A stretch of DNA of 64,000 bases from Croceimicrobium sp965279135. GTDB taxonomy: Bacteria; Bacteroidota; Bacteroidia; Flavobacteriales; Schleiferiaceae. Location of the stretch: positions 620,001 to 684,000 of the forward strand of contig OZ257133.1 in assembly GCA_965279135.1 (NCBI GenBank), in the 5' to 3' direction. The notes beneath the pieces are model-generated. The model saw only the letters and a program-made list of their open reading frames with translations, was not told the DNA's origin and searched no databases. Within the stretch, counting starts at the first letter, position 1; each line of letters opens with the position of its first letter. The position numbers were made by a program, and so were the translations under genes. Shown piece after piece: positions 24,837 through 34,267 of the stretch.

Positions 24837-27685
24837 TATTTACTGAGGTATAAATTACGTTCGGCGTAGATCTTCTTGAATACTGGATCGCGAAGATTAT
24901 CAATGAAATAGATTTTCTCTCCGGTTGATTTCATTTCCGGGCCTAGATTCTTATTCACGTTTGGAAACTTATTAAAGGAGAAAACGGGTTGCTTGATTGC
25001 CCAACCTTGACGCTTGGGTTCAAACTTGAAGTCTTTAACCTTCTTTTCCCTTAACATCACTTTTGTGGCATAGTTCACATACGGTTCATCGTAAGCCTTC
25101 GCAATAAAAGGTACTGTTCGGGACGCTCTTGGATTGGCCTCGATGATAAAGACTTTATCATCTTTTACGGCAAACTGAATGTTAATCAGCCCTACGGTGT
25201 TAAGAGCTTTGGCAATCTTTTTTGTGTGGTCTTCAATTTGCTGAATTACCAGATCCCCAAGGTTGAAAGGAGGTAGTGTAGCATTACTGTCTCCGGAGTG
25301 AATCCCGCAGGGCTCTACATGCTCCATGATACCCATGATATAAACATCTTCTCCATCACAAATAGCATCTGCTTCGGCTTCAATTGCCCCTTCCAGATAG
25401 TGGTCTAGCAATACCCGGTTACCAGGATAAGATTTGAAGAGATCAACAACGTGATGCTCTAGTTCATCCTGGTTTATAACGATTTTCATTCCTTGACCTC
25501 CAAGCACATAACTTGGACGAACTAATATTGGGAACCCAAGTTTGTCTGCCAAATCTCTGGCTTCATCTGCATTAGTGATGACACCGAATTCCGGGTACGG
25601 GATTTCTTGATCTCTAAGAAGTTCCGAAAAACGTCCCCGGTCTTCCGCCAGGTCCAAACTTTGAAAGCTGGTTCCGACAATTGGAATTCCGAAACGGTCT
25701 AATTTTTCTGCAAGTTTAAGAGCGGTTTGGCCACCTAATTGGACGATTACTCCTACTGGCTTTTCATGAAGAATAATGTCGTAGATGTGTTCCCAGAAAA
25801 CTGGCTCAAAATAAAGTTTGTCAGCCGTATCAAAATCGGTGGATACGGTTTCTGGGTTACAGTTAATCATGATGGTTTCGTAGCCGCATTCTTTGGCGGC
25901 AAGCACACCGTGCACACAACTGTAGTCAAATTCGATCCCTTGACCAATTCGGTTTGGACCAGAACCAAGTACAATAATCTTATTGCGATCGCTAGCCTCA
26001 GACTCATTCTCTACTCCCAACTCTCCATCTGCAGTCTGGAAATCATATTCGAATGTTGAGTAATAATAGGGTGTCTGAGCAGGAAACTCGGCTGCACAGG
26101 TATCTACCAATTTCCAAACTCGATTGATATTGAGTTCGCTCCGTTTATTATGCACTTCACTTTCCAGCACCCCAATCATGTGTGCGATCTGCCGGTCTGC
26201 AAATCCTTTGGTTTTAGCTTCAAGAAGCAGCTCCCGTGGTAGACTGTCTAGATTATGTTCAGCGATTTCTTCTTGTAATTGCACCAATTCATAAATCTGA
26301 CGCAAGAACCACATATCAATGCGAGTGATCTCGTGGATTCTCCTCAAGGGTATACCCATTTGCATGGCATCGTAGATCATGAAAACGCGATTCCAGCTTG
26401 CCTTTTCCAGAGCCTCAAGAACCTTTTTCTGATCGGTCTCACCTTTGCCATCCGCTCCGAGTCCATTGCGTTTAACTTCCAGGGATTGTGCCGCCTTATG
26501 CAAGGCTTCCTGGAAGGAACGGCCGATGCCCATTACTTCACCAACTGATTTCATTTGCAGCCCTAAGCGACGATCAGCTCCTTCAAACTTGTCGAAATTC
26601 CAACGTGGAATCTTCACAATTACATAGTCCAAAGTAGGCTCAAAGTAGGCTGAGGTGGTTTTGGTAATTTGATTGTCTAGTTCAGTCAGATTGTAACCTA
26701 TGGCCAATTTGGCGGCAATTTTCGCAATGGGATATCCAGTTGCTTTAGATGCCAGCGCAGAAGAGCGAGATACTCGAGGGTTAATCTCTATAGCTACAAT
26801 TTCTTCCTTTTCATCCGGGCTTACCGCGAATTGTACATTACAACCTCCGGCGAAATTCCCGATCGAGCGCATCATATGGATGGCCATATCTCGCATACGC
26901 TGATAGGTGGTGTCGGACAAAGTCATGGCTGGAGCTACCGTGATTGAATCTCCGGTATGGATGCCCATAGGATCCATGTTCTCAATGGAACAAATAATGA
27001 TTACGTTGTCATTCGAATCACGTAATAGTTCCAGCTCAAATTCTTTCCAACCTAAGAGTGCTTTATCGATCATCACCTCATGGATCGGAGATATCTCTAG
27101 TCCGCGACTTAATGATTCTTCAAACTCTTCCTTAGTGTGCACAAATGTTGCCCCAGATCCTCCAAGAGTATAGGATGCGCGAATACAAAGCGGAAAGCCA
27201 AATTCTTGCGCAATTTCTTTTCCCTTTAAATAGGAAGTCGCGGTCTGTGCTGGAGCCATGCCCACTCCAATTTTGTTCATGAGTTTACGGAACTCCTCGC
27301 GATCCTCGGTGATGTTAATTGCATCAATATCCACCCCGATAATTCGAACCCCATATTCTTCCCAAAGTCCGTCTTTGTCTGCTTCAATACATAGGTTCAA
27401 TGCTGTCTGTCCTCCCATGGTTGGTAGAACTGCATCGATCTTCTGTTCTTGAAGAATCTTTTCTAAGGATGCAACCTCTAATGGAAGCAGGTAAACGTGA
27501 TCGGCAACAACATTATCCGTCATGATGGTAGCCGGATTACTGTTGATTAGGGAAACTTCAATGCCCTCTTCCCGCAGGGATCGTGCTGCTTGAGATCCTG
27601 AATAGTCGAATTCACAGGCTTGTCCGATAACGATCGGGCCGCTACCGATTATTAAAATGTGTTTGATTGAGTTATCCTTGGGCAT
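24836..27685 (-). CDS. carB: Carbamoyl-phosphate synthase large subunit
   Basis: Makes carbamoyl phosphate from ammonia (channelled from CarA), bicarbonate and two ATP, feeding pyrimidine and arginine synthesis. At 949 residues it has two homologous ATP-grasp halves: GSGPIVIGQACEFDYSGSQA at the start and GSGPNRIGQGIEFDYSCVHG near residue 578, each followed by PTMGGQTALNL or IVQLGGQTALKL. It lacks most of the 110-residue regulatory domain of the E. coli enzyme, as usual in Bacteroidota. The open frame extends 16 codons upstream to 27733, but MPKDNSIKHILIIGSG at 27685 is the natural start. carA is not in the window. Confidence 0.95.
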   Translation of the reverse strand: MPKDNSIKHILIIGSGPIVIGQACEFDYSGSQAARSLREEGIEVSLINSNPATIMTDNVVADHVYLLPLEVASLEKILQEQKIDAVLPTMGGQTALNLCIEADKDGLWEEYGVRIIGVDIDAINITEDREEFRKLMNKIGVGMAPAQTATSYLKGKEIAQEFGFPLCIRASYTLGGSGATFVHTKEEFEESLSRGLEISPIHEVMIDKALLGWKEFELELLRDSNDNVIIICSIENMDPMGIHTGDSITVAPAMTLSDTTYQRMRDMAIHMMRSIGNFAGGCNVQFAVSPDEKEEIVAIEINPRVSRSSALASKATGYPIAKIAAKLAIGYNLTELDNQITKTTSAYFEPTLDYVIVKIPRWNFDKFEGADRRLGLQMKSVGEVMGIGRSFQEALHKAAQSLEVKRNGLGADGKGETDQKKVLEALEKASWNRVFMIYDAMQMGIPLRRIHEITRIDMWFLRQIYELVQLQEEIAEHNLDSLPRELLLEAKTKGFADRQIAHMIGVLESEVHNKRSELNINRVWKLVDTCAAEFPAQTPYYYSTFEYDFQTADGELGVENESEASDRNKIIVLGSGPNRIGQGIEFDYSCVHGVLAAKECGYETIMINCNPETVSTDFDTADKLYFEPVFWEHIYDIILHEKPVGVIVQLGGQTALKLAEKLDRFGIPIVGTSFQSLDLAEDRGRFSELLRDQEIPYPEFGVITNADEARDLADKLGFPILVRPSYVLGGQGMKIVINQDELEHHVVDLFKSYPGNRVLLDHYLEGAIEAEADAICDGEDVYIMGIMEHVEPCGIHSGDSNATLPPFNLGDLVIQQIEDHTKKIAKALNTVGLINIQFAVKDDKVFIIEANPRASRTVPFIAKAYDEPYVNYATKVMLREKKVKDFKFEPKRQGWAIKQPVFSFNKFPNVNKNLGPEMKSTGEKIYFIDNLRDPVFKKIYAERNLYLSK

Positions 27686-27731
27686 GATCAGAATTTGAAG
27701 TGGAAAAAATACGAAGCAATCATTGACAGGC

Positions 27732-27763
27732 AAAAAAAAAAGGTGCTGCCTGGCAACACCTTT
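27732..27763 (-). terminator. Rho-independent terminator after rpmH
   Basis: On the - strand a 12-bp stem (AAAGGTGTTGCC paired with GGCAGCACCTTT, one G-U pair, AG loop) runs into ten T residues. It separates rpmH from carB. Confidence 0.93.
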
Positions 27764-27789
27764 AAAATTATTTTGAATACAAAAACATC

Positions 27790-27948
27790 TTAGCCTTTGT
27801 AATTACCTTCGCTGGAAATACTAAGCTTCTTGCGGCCTTTGGCGCGACGAGAGGCTAAAACCTTACGACCGTTTACGCTGGACATTCTCTCACGGAAGCC
27901 GTGCTTGTTTTTTCTCTTGCGTCTTGATGGTTGAAAAGTACGTTTCAT
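27790..27948 (-). CDS. rpmH: 50S ribosomal protein L34
   Basis: Small basic large-subunit ribosomal protein of 52 residues, read directly from the - strand. The start MKRTFQPSRRKRKNKHGFRE and the block RMSSVNGRKVLASRRAKGRKKL are the universal L34 signature; the C-terminus is extended by about eight residues (SISSEGNYKG), as seen in Bacteroidota. It has its own -7-type box and terminator. In many bacteria rpmH lies next to rnpA and dnaA; neither is here. Confidence 0.97.
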   Translation of the reverse strand: MKRTFQPSRRKRKNKHGFRERMSSVNGRKVLASRRAKGRKKLSISSEGNYKG

Positions 27949-27999
27949 ATCTCTTTATTTTGCCAGTCTCACGACTGAAGCGTATCGTTTTTCGGGCTG

Positions 28000-28007
28000 C
28001 AAATATA
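28000..28007 (-). promoter_or_regulatory. TAnnTTTG -7 box upstream of rpmH
   Basis: On the - strand TATATTTG lies 51 bases before the rpmH start. A TTTG occurs only 11 bases further upstream, too close for a standard -33 box, so the match rests on the -7 element. Confidence 0.45.
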
Positions 28008-28051
28008 GTGCGTTTTTCCAAATTAAAAAGAAAGCCCAAAAGATTTTTCAA

Positions 28052-29005
28052 CTAAGTCTGAAGCTCTTTCGAAAGCCTCTTTTCTTCCAACTCCGCATTC
28101 AATTTTAACTCAGCGATACTGGCGTTTAGCTCAAATCCTATAATCAGCACTAGAGCATTAATATAAATCCAAAGCATAATCACCATTAGGGTGCCAATCG
28201 AACCATAGAGCGTATTGTACTGATTGAAGTTTGCAACGTAGAAACTGAATAGATAGGAGCTTAAAAGAATTAGGATAGTAGCCAGTATAGCTCCCGGAGA
28301 GAAAAAGCGCCATTTGCGTTTGCCAGAAGGAGCGAAATTGTAAATCAGTACTATCCCAATGAACACCACAAAGATCAGGAGTAAAGATCGGACCAGTTCA
28401 ACGGCGAATGAAGAGATGGCTTCCAGGCCAAAAAAGTCGAGCAGACCATTTAGTACATCGGCACTAAAGATGATCACGATAATACCTATGATAAAGTTTA
28501 CCGAAATAACGATGGTTAAGCCCAGACTCACTAATAGCTGTTGCCAAAGGGAGCGCTCCTCAATTTTATGGATGGTTTGATTGAAATTTGAGATGATTGC
28601 ACTTATTCCATTTGTAGAAAAAAGCATGGCTAGAATGAAACCTACAGATAACAGACCCCCGCGTTTGTTGTGCATCACATCCTCTATAGTAAGCTTAACA
28701 GCTTCAAAGGTGTCGGGAGGGAAGACTCTTTGGAAAACCTTAAAGATTTCTGCTTCTAAAGAATCTACCGGGAAGAATGGAATTAAGGTGAAGAAGAAGA
28801 TTATTCCAGGAAAAAGGGCTAGAAAAAAAGAAAAGGCAATGGAGCTTGCCCTACTGGTCACACTTCCTTGCACAATTCCGCGAAAGAAGAAGATGCTAAC
28901 ATCATAAAGACTTAGTCCATCAAATAGCGGTATTGTTATCTGTTTGGTGCTTCGGGCTACGATCTCACTAAACCAGTTCCAGCGTGCTTTTAGCTTCTTC
29001 CACAT
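28052..29005 (-). CDS. YihY/virulence factor BrkB family membrane protein
   Basis: Inner-membrane protein of 317 residues with about six helices. The conserved region after the first helix (SSIAFSFFLALFPGIIFFFTL, split here around residues 54-74) and the C-terminal YGSIGTLMVIMLWIYINALV fit the YihY family. Once named as ribonuclease BN by mistake, the family's function is still unclear. The gene follows the flippase by 27 bases and ends the - strand polysaccharide operon. Confidence 0.87.
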   Translation of the reverse strand: MWKKLKARWNWFSEIVARSTKQITIPLFDGLSLYDVSIFFFRGIVQGSVTSRASSIAFSFFLALFPGIIFFFTLIPFFPVDSLEAEIFKVFQRVFPPDTFEAVKLTIEDVMHNKRGGLLSVGFILAMLFSTNGISAIISNFNQTIHKIEERSLWQQLLVSLGLTIVISVNFIIGIIVIIFSADVLNGLLDFFGLEAISSFAVELVRSLLLIFVVFIGIVLIYNFAPSGKRKWRFFSPGAILATILILLSSYLFSFYVANFNQYNTLYGSIGTLMVIMLWIYINALVLIIGFELNASIAELKLNAELEEKRLSKELQT

Positions 29006-29032
29006 AGCGGTAAAATTACTAATCTGACGCTT

Positions 29033-30478
29033 TCAATTGCGTTTCGATGTGGCTTTAAACACTTTGAAAACCTTGAAATCATCAAGTGCCTTGCTGTAAT
29101 TAAACAAGACAAGTAATAAAAGACCGGCCAGTAGATTTCCAGTGATGAGTTTAAACCATAAACTCCAGTCCTGAACGCGTATAAGACTAACTAGGAGCAC
29201 GGCTATGGTAACTACGGTAAGCACTATCCAGAATTCCTTGCTCCCCGGTAGGATATGGTAAAAACGTTTGACTAGAAATAGTTTGAAAAGGTTAAAAAGC
29301 AGAATGGCGGCTAAACTTGCAAAAGCAGCGCCACTTAATCCATAAAAAGGTATTAATATCCAATTACCAATTATCGTTAAGGCCAACAATACCAAGCCTG
29401 AGTAGAAATTAAAACGCTGCTTTTCGGAGACGGTAAGGATCATTCCGTTTATACCGGTCGCTCCTTTGGCAATCTCACTTAATCCGATCAGAAAGACAAC
29501 CACAGGAAAAGCTTCAAATCGGTACTCTTCCTCCAAGACCAATGTGAAGAGATCAAGGTTAATCCAAATAACAAGAAAAAGGAAGCCGGTTATGGCCATT
29601 TGAGTGAGAGCCGACTTCTTATAAAGTTTATGAATTTCTTCCAGATCCTCTCTTGCCCAAGCTTTAGCAACAAATGGGCGAATGGAAGCAATTACGGATT
29701 TCACGGGTACTGAGATCACTGAACCTATAAAGAAGGCAATGAAATAGAAGGCCACCTGTTTGCTTCCCAAAAGGGATCGAATCATCAAAATATCAATGCG
29801 GCTTACTAAAATGAGCGAACCGGTTGCTAGCATCACCATTAGGCCATAGCTCAGGGTGTGAGCGACACGAACCAAAGATGGTTGCCACTTAAATTTTGGT
29901 AAATCCGGCCGGGCATAAACGAGAACCAAAAGAAGATGGATTAAATAGCCTAATCCAAAAAGAGAGTAAAAAAGGTCTACATCCGAGCCATATAGAAAGG
30001 CTATCCCAAGAGCTGCAGTAATTATCAGTCTTCGGAAGACATTTCGCACAAATTGGGGAAACACCACCTTCGAGTAATATTGACTTAGAGCTGAGAACAG
30101 TTCGAAGTAGACTATACTAATACAAACCAAGAGCCCGAGGCTTGCATTAGGGATTTGCACCAGGTTCAGAAATTGGAGCAGCCCAAGAACCAAAGCAAGA
30201 AATATAGAACTAGCACTGATTAGGGTGAGCATAAAACTCCAGAGGGCTGATTGTTCCTTTTTGTCGAGCTTTGGGAAAAAGACTACCACGGAGGTAGGAA
30301 ATCCTAAATGAGCGAAAGTCGATATTATAGTAATGAGGGCGAATAAACTTTGGAATTCACCATACACTTCAGGAGCAAATACCCTCGGAAAAAAGATCAT
30401 GGTATTAAGAGCCCCCAAAGCAACTCCGATATAGGAGTTAATTGAGTTAAAGAATGATTGTTTGGCAACTGTTCCCAT
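29033..30478 (-). CDS. Polysaccharide flippase, Wzx/MATE-like (oligosaccharide flippase family)
   Basis: Membrane transporter of 481 residues with about 12-14 helices, expected to move lipid-linked repeat units across the inner membrane. The N-terminus NSINSYIGVALGALNTMIFF and the FPTSVVVFFPKLDKKEQ loop fit the polysaccharide synthesis/flippase superfamily. It is the first of two flippases in the window (the other at 49223). It lies in the - strand operon with sulfotransferases and a glycosyltransferase, 58 bases after the latter. Confidence 0.87.
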   Translation of the reverse strand: MGTVAKQSFFNSINSYIGVALGALNTMIFFPRVFAPEVYGEFQSLFALITIISTFAHLGFPTSVVVFFPKLDKKEQSALWSFMLTLISASSIFLALVLGLLQFLNLVQIPNASLGLLVCISIVYFELFSALSQYYSKVVFPQFVRNVFRRLIITAALGIAFLYGSDVDLFYSLFGLGYLIHLLLVLVYARPDLPKFKWQPSLVRVAHTLSYGLMVMLATGSLILVSRIDILMIRSLLGSKQVAFYFIAFFIGSVISVPVKSVIASIRPFVAKAWAREDLEEIHKLYKKSALTQMAITGFLFLVIWINLDLFTLVLEEEYRFEAFPVVVFLIGLSEIAKGATGINGMILTVSEKQRFNFYSGLVLLALTIIGNWILIPFYGLSGAAFASLAAILLFNLFKLFLVKRFYHILPGSKEFWIVLTVVTIAVLLVSLIRVQDWSLWFKLITGNLLAGLLLLVLFNYSKALDDFKVFKVFKATSKRN

Positions 30479-30536
30479 TAAGCCTTTGTGCTGGTTCCTA
30501 AACGAAGGGTTTCTTTCATTGGTATACTAGGGCAAT

Positions 30537-31736
30537 TTAGCTTAAAGCATCGGTATCCTTTCTTCCATCAGCCTTTTGAAGGAATTCCTGATAGGTCTCA
30601 CTTATTGATTCCAACTTATACCCATTAAGTAAGGTTGGATAGTCTAATTTCTGGTATTCGTGCGTTTCGGCTTGCTGAAGAATTTGCTCGGCTAAGTCAT
30701 TTGCGTCTTTATAGGGTCTGAATGCTTGTGATATGTCCTTTGGTACCGGATATTCAGCGTTGATCAAGGCCAATCTATGGTAGCGAATAACATCATTTAT
30801 ACTTCCGGAAATCTTGGTGGATCCATACCATTCTGAATAAACAGTGAATCGAGTACGAATGCGGGTTGGAATGATTAAGAAGCTGGTTTGATCGAGTTCA
30901 TTTTCAAATTCCTCCTGACTCACAAAATCCGAGAAAGAGTTTAATTGGAAATTAGCGGAATTTAGTTTTTCTAAATCATCAATAACACGGCTGGCATAGG
31001 ACCCAACCGCCTTTCCCAGTAGGTTCAATTTGATATGAATGCCCTTTTGCTCTAATTGCGACGCAATGCGTTTAAAAGCGTTTACTACGATTTCATAATC
31101 TCTGTTTCTGCGATCTACTTTTCCAATTATGGTCAGATTTAGGTTTTTCGGGCTGGTCTTTTGGATTGGTTTAACAGATTCCCAAAACACAAATGGAAGG
31201 CTTATGCACTGGTTTGGATTGAGTCCGAACTCATTTACGGCAAAACTTCGAATTCCCTCATCAGGAAAGGCATAATGATCAACCTTCTTTAAGAATCGAC
31301 TTTTATAAAATGGTTCTTGCTTTCCCAGGACTATTCGAATGAAATAGGAGAGGTCCTTCCACATGAAGAAGGGTTTCCAAATAGGCCGGTATGCTTTTAA
31401 AAGAGAAGTAAAGGTGGCGTTGGCATTATGAATTCTCAGTACTATTGGGGCCTTCAATTCTTGTTTTGACCAAAGCTTAAAATTTGAGGCCAGCGTATTG
31501 AAAAGGATAAGGTCACATCCATTGATTGCAGACCGTTTATGTTCAAGGAATTTTGTCAGGCTATCCTTTTTTTGAAGATGAAGGCTTAAGCCCTTGGAGC
31601 CCTTGTCCCAATCCACCTTCTGCCAAATTCTTTCCGATGTAAAAACGTGAACTTCATTTCCGTTATGAAGAAGAATATGCAAGGTATTCCTCAGTACTTC
31701 GGCGTGATAATCAAACTCAATTAGTGCGATTCTCAT
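30537..31736 (-). CDS. Probable glycosyltransferase
   Basis: A 399-residue protein starting MRIALIEFDYHAEVLRNTLH, a GT-B-like N-terminal strand and helix, with NLTIIGKVDRRNRDYEIVV near residue 194 marking the second Rossmann half. The C-terminal half has a degenerate donor region (SFLIIPTRIRTRF). No DxD motif stands out. It overlaps the upstream sulfotransferase by 20 bases, an unusually long overlap for this window. Glycosyltransferase function is inferred from fold pattern and context. Confidence 0.65.
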   Translation of the reverse strand: MRIALIEFDYHAEVLRNTLHILLHNGNEVHVFTSERIWQKVDWDKGSKGLSLHLQKKDSLTKFLEHKRSAINGCDLILFNTLASNFKLWSKQELKAPIVLRIHNANATFTSLLKAYRPIWKPFFMWKDLSYFIRIVLGKQEPFYKSRFLKKVDHYAFPDEGIRSFAVNEFGLNPNQCISLPFVFWESVKPIQKTSPKNLNLTIIGKVDRRNRDYEIVVNAFKRIASQLEQKGIHIKLNLLGKAVGSYASRVIDDLEKLNSANFQLNSFSDFVSQEEFENELDQTSFLIIPTRIRTRFTVYSEWYGSTKISGSINDVIRYHRLALINAEYPVPKDISQAFRPYKDANDLAEQILQQAETHEYQKLDYPTLLNGYKLESISETYQEFLQKADGRKDTDALS

Positions 31737-32547
31737 ACCGTTCCAATAGTTTGGGTTTGAAATCTCTTAAGGAGTCTTCGAGCAATTCAATTTCTTCCTC
31801 GCTCAATCGTTCGCTTATTTTATCTGTGGCTTTAATCTCTTTTCGATTATTTTCTTTCCAGCTTTCATCCTTTAGAATAATTGAATCTGCCTTATTCTGA
31901 AAGTCCTTCAAGAGCTCAGCATTTTCGAGCTTTAAGAACTGCAAGATTATTTCAGTTTGGCTTTCGGGAATGTTAAGCAAATCCTCATAATAAATATGAA
32001 TATGACTCTTCATTCCCAGGTATTTCTGACTTTCTAGAGTATCAGATTTATAACGTTTTATCGCTTTTTCAAGAGAAGCTTGTTTAAATGCTCCGGGATG
32101 CTTTTTACTCACATCGTATAATGCCGCAATATTTGCTTTGGGCTCCCTTTGAGTATGAATGAAAAAGCAATTAGCGCAATTCTTCTTTATCAGGTCAATG
32201 TAATGCAAGTGCATCGGGGTTTTCTCTAACCATACTTCTTTACCATGTTCTGATGCCAGCTCATCGATAAATTTTAGAAAGTACTGGGTCCATGCGCTCA
32301 GATTCTTTAGATCCCTTTCCTGCGGTTGAAACCCTTCACCAAGTCCCATCTCTGTAAATAGGCTTTTTAGCTTGCTTACTTGATCATGCTTAACCTTATG
32401 GAATACTCTTAAGAGTTTGTTTTTGGGAATGGAGTAAGGTAGGAAATGAGTTTCCGGAAGAGTAAAAACTGCAGGATGATTAGCGATGATGCTCTGTAAC
32501 AATGTGGTACCCGAACGGGCAGTTCCTACGATAAAGATTCTTTGCAT
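31717..32547 (-). CDS. Sulfotransferase family protein
   Basis: Probable PAPS-dependent sulfotransferase of 276 residues. The 5'-phosphosulfate loop VGTARSGTTLLQSIIANHP opens the protein and the second PAPS contact is FIHTQREPKANIAAL (about 127-141). Compact length and motif fit the Sulfotransf_3 group. It starts two bases before the neighbouring sulfotransferase stop and overlaps the glycosyltransferase by 20 bases. The acceptor is likely a sugar in the repeat unit. Confidence 0.85.
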   Translation of the reverse strand: MQRIFIVGTARSGTTLLQSIIANHPAVFTLPETHFLPYSIPKNKLLRVFHKVKHDQVSKLKSLFTEMGLGEGFQPQERDLKNLSAWTQYFLKFIDELASEHGKEVWLEKTPMHLHYIDLIKKNCANCFFIHTQREPKANIAALYDVSKKHPGAFKQASLEKAIKRYKSDTLESQKYLGMKSHIHIYYEDLLNIPESQTEIILQFLKLENAELLKDFQNKADSIILKDESWKENNRKEIKATDKISERLSEEEIELLEDSLRDFKPKLLERYENRTN

Positions 32548-32549
32548 GC

Positions 32550-33506
32550 CTAATGCACAAAACTAATGCTTCCGAAACTCTTCTCATATCCATTCAAAAA
32601 GTCAGTCGCTTCTTCTTCATTTAACCGTTGCTTCCAGATGGCAGATTGTTGGCTAATATCCCTTTTTGTAGTGTATCCTTCTCCCTTGGTAAATCGGTCT
32701 TTCATCCAGTTTTCCAATGAGTTGGTATAGTCGAGCCCTAAAGTTTCAAACAGAGCAGGAATCCGTTCGAAAGGTGCGGAGATTAAATCTTCATACTCCA
32801 GATAAAGTATATCTGTAAATCGCTTTTTGTAGTTCTCAATAACTCTCGCAAAGAGCCCTGCTTGGTATCCACACAGATAAGAATGAGAAAGCTCTTCAGG
32901 GCCTCCCTCCAAACCGGGTACTTCAAAATGCCTTAATAGAGCCTTATTCAAGTACAACTTTCTGTTTGCATCCGGCATCTTCATTTTCACATGACTTGAA
33001 AAGGAGTTAAGAGGGTGGCGATGTAGGATGATGCCTTTAAAGCTGAGATTTTCTTTTAGGAAGGGAAGCGCAAGCAAAGCATGCACTGTCTTTACTAAAA
33101 AGGGGCTATTGCTTTCACCACTTTTAAGGAGCGTAATCCACAGATTTGCCAGTGGAATATCCTGAGCCAACGCGATCCCGGATTGATCAAGATTCTTTTG
33201 CAGCTTTTGAATGGAAAGACCGTTCAGTTTTTTGATAAGCTTGTTGGGCCAATCGTTCTGTTTGGCAATATCCCTTTTTAATGCTTCCTCAAAGAGCTTT
33301 AGGTATCTCGTATTACTATCTCCCTCTTTAAGAAATGGATAGCGGCCCAGCCCAATCTTATGATATAATCCCCAATAATTGTTCAATTCATTATCCGGCT
33401 CATGTTGCAGTTGCAATTGGCCTTGGTATGTGAGAACCTCGGATAGCCAGGAAGATCCGCTTCGAGGTGTGCCAAATAGAATGATATCCTCCTTTTTCCT
33501 ACTCAT
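32550..33506 (-). CDS. Sulfotransferase domain protein
   Basis: About 318 residues. The PAPS loop is ILFGTPRSGSSWLSEVL near residue 10, and the second contact region is ILHRHPLNSFSSHVKMKM. The open frame extends 34 codons further, to 33608, but that part overlaps the acetyltransferase gene; ATG 33506 overlaps its stop by eight bases and is the better start. It is the second sulfotransferase of this operon and clearly different in sequence from its neighbour, so it probably acts at a different position or sugar. Confidence 0.83.
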   Translation of the reverse strand: MSRKKEDIILFGTPRSGSSWLSEVLTYQGQLQLQHEPDNELNNYWGLYHKIGLGRYPFLKEGDSNTRYLKLFEEALKRDIAKQNDWPNKLIKKLNGLSIQKLQKNLDQSGIALAQDIPLANLWITLLKSGESNSPFLVKTVHALLALPFLKENLSFKGIILHRHPLNSFSSHVKMKMPDANRKLYLNKALLRHFEVPGLEGGPEELSHSYLCGYQAGLFARVIENYKKRFTDILYLEYEDLISAPFERIPALFETLGLDYTNSLENWMKDRFTKGEGYTTKRDISQQSAIWKQRLNEEEATDFLNGYEKSFGSISFVH

Positions 33507-34098
33507 CCATCTTAGAGATTTCTTTGGCAGGTACTCCCACATAAGTTTTACCAGCAGATATATCACGAGTAACAACCGAGCCAGCGCCAATAACTGCGTG
33601 CGCTCCAATTTTAATATTGGGAAGAACTACGGTATTGGAGCCAATATAAACTCCATCCTCTAGCTGCACTCCACCGCTTAAGCGTACACCGGGCATTAGA
33701 GAGCAGAAGTTTCCGATTTTACAATCGTGGCCAATGCTGCAATGCAGATTGATAAGCGGGAATGCACCCATTTCGATATTGGTTGTCAAAATCGTTCCAG
33801 CAGTAATTATGGCTCCCTTTCCAAGAGTTATGGATTCGGCTTCCATCAGGATCGCCTCTGGATGGATTAAACTCGGAAATTGATAGTCTTCAAATTGCAG
33901 AGCCAGGGTTTTACGCAGTTTCCCAGATCCGCTGGCCAATGCAATTTTACTTCCTTTAGGTATGGTTTGGGGCGAAGGGGCAACCTTCGGATTATCATCG
34001 TAAAAATGGAAGTCCCTATAGCCAAGGGCTTTTCCCAAGGCCGCAATTTCCTTTGAGAATCCACTAGCAGGGACTATGTGCAGGGGTTCTTGCTGCAT
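33499..34098 (-). CDS. PglD/NeuD-like sugar O/N-acetyltransferase (left-handed beta helix)
   Basis: A 199-residue protein with an N-terminal Rossmann-like half (HIVPASGFSKEIAALGKALG) and a C-terminal left-handed beta helix of hexapeptide repeats from about residue 90. INLHCSIGHDCKIG contains the His pair expected for the PglD/NeuD active site, and VYIGSNTVVLPNIKIG and VVTRDISAGKTYVGVPAK close the helix. Its family acetylates 4-amino sugars or sialic acids. The C4 aminotransferase and PglC-like transferase lie just across the divergent promoter region, supporting a bacillosamine-like route (inference). Confidence 0.85.
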   Translation of the reverse strand: MQQEPLHIVPASGFSKEIAALGKALGYRDFHFYDDNPKVAPSPQTIPKGSKIALASGSGKLRKTLALQFEDYQFPSLIHPEAILMEAESITLGKGAIITAGTILTTNIEMGAFPLINLHCSIGHDCKIGNFCSLMPGVRLSGGVQLEDGVYIGSNTVVLPNIKIGAHAVIGAGSVVTRDISAGKTYVGVPAKEISKMDE

Positions 34099-34103
34099 AA
34101 AGG

Positions 34104-34111
34104 CAAAAGTA
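34104..34111 (-). promoter_or_regulatory. TAnnTTTG -7 box upstream of the acetyltransferase operon
   Basis: On the - strand TACTTTTG lies five bases before the ATG at 34098. As at tatA and purM, the spacing implies a leaderless or nearly leaderless mRNA. No -33 box is recognised. Confidence 0.4.
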
Positions 34112-34267
34112 GAAATTGCGGTCTAGCTATTTGGGAGAGTTGTAAGATCATCTTCCTTCAAAGGGTCATTTTATTTAGGATTGATTTATGCAGCTAGCTC
34201 ATTTAATAGCGAAATTTGTTGTTCTAAATGGATTGAGAATAAAACTTAAGTAATTAGAATCGGGATT

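Noticed and set aside
26279..27452. Several + strand frames of 60-90 codons inside carB
   Set aside because: All are antisense to conserved ATP-grasp sequence and lack independent evidence.
27686..27733. Sixteen extra N-terminal codons of carB (MPVNDCFVFFPLQILI)
   Set aside because: They precede the universally conserved start region, overlap the T tract of the rpmH terminator and have no match to CarB; the ATG at 27685 is used.
33507..33608. N-terminal extension of the sulfotransferase with a membrane-like helix
   Set aside because: It lies wholly inside the acetyltransferase beta-helix coding region; the hydrophobic stretch is a by-product of the other frame, and ATG 33506 has a typical 8-base overlap.
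34099..34267. Promoter for nadC in the divergent gap
   Set aside because: No TAnnTTTG with a matching -33 box was found on the + strand; nearest candidates differ at two or more positions.
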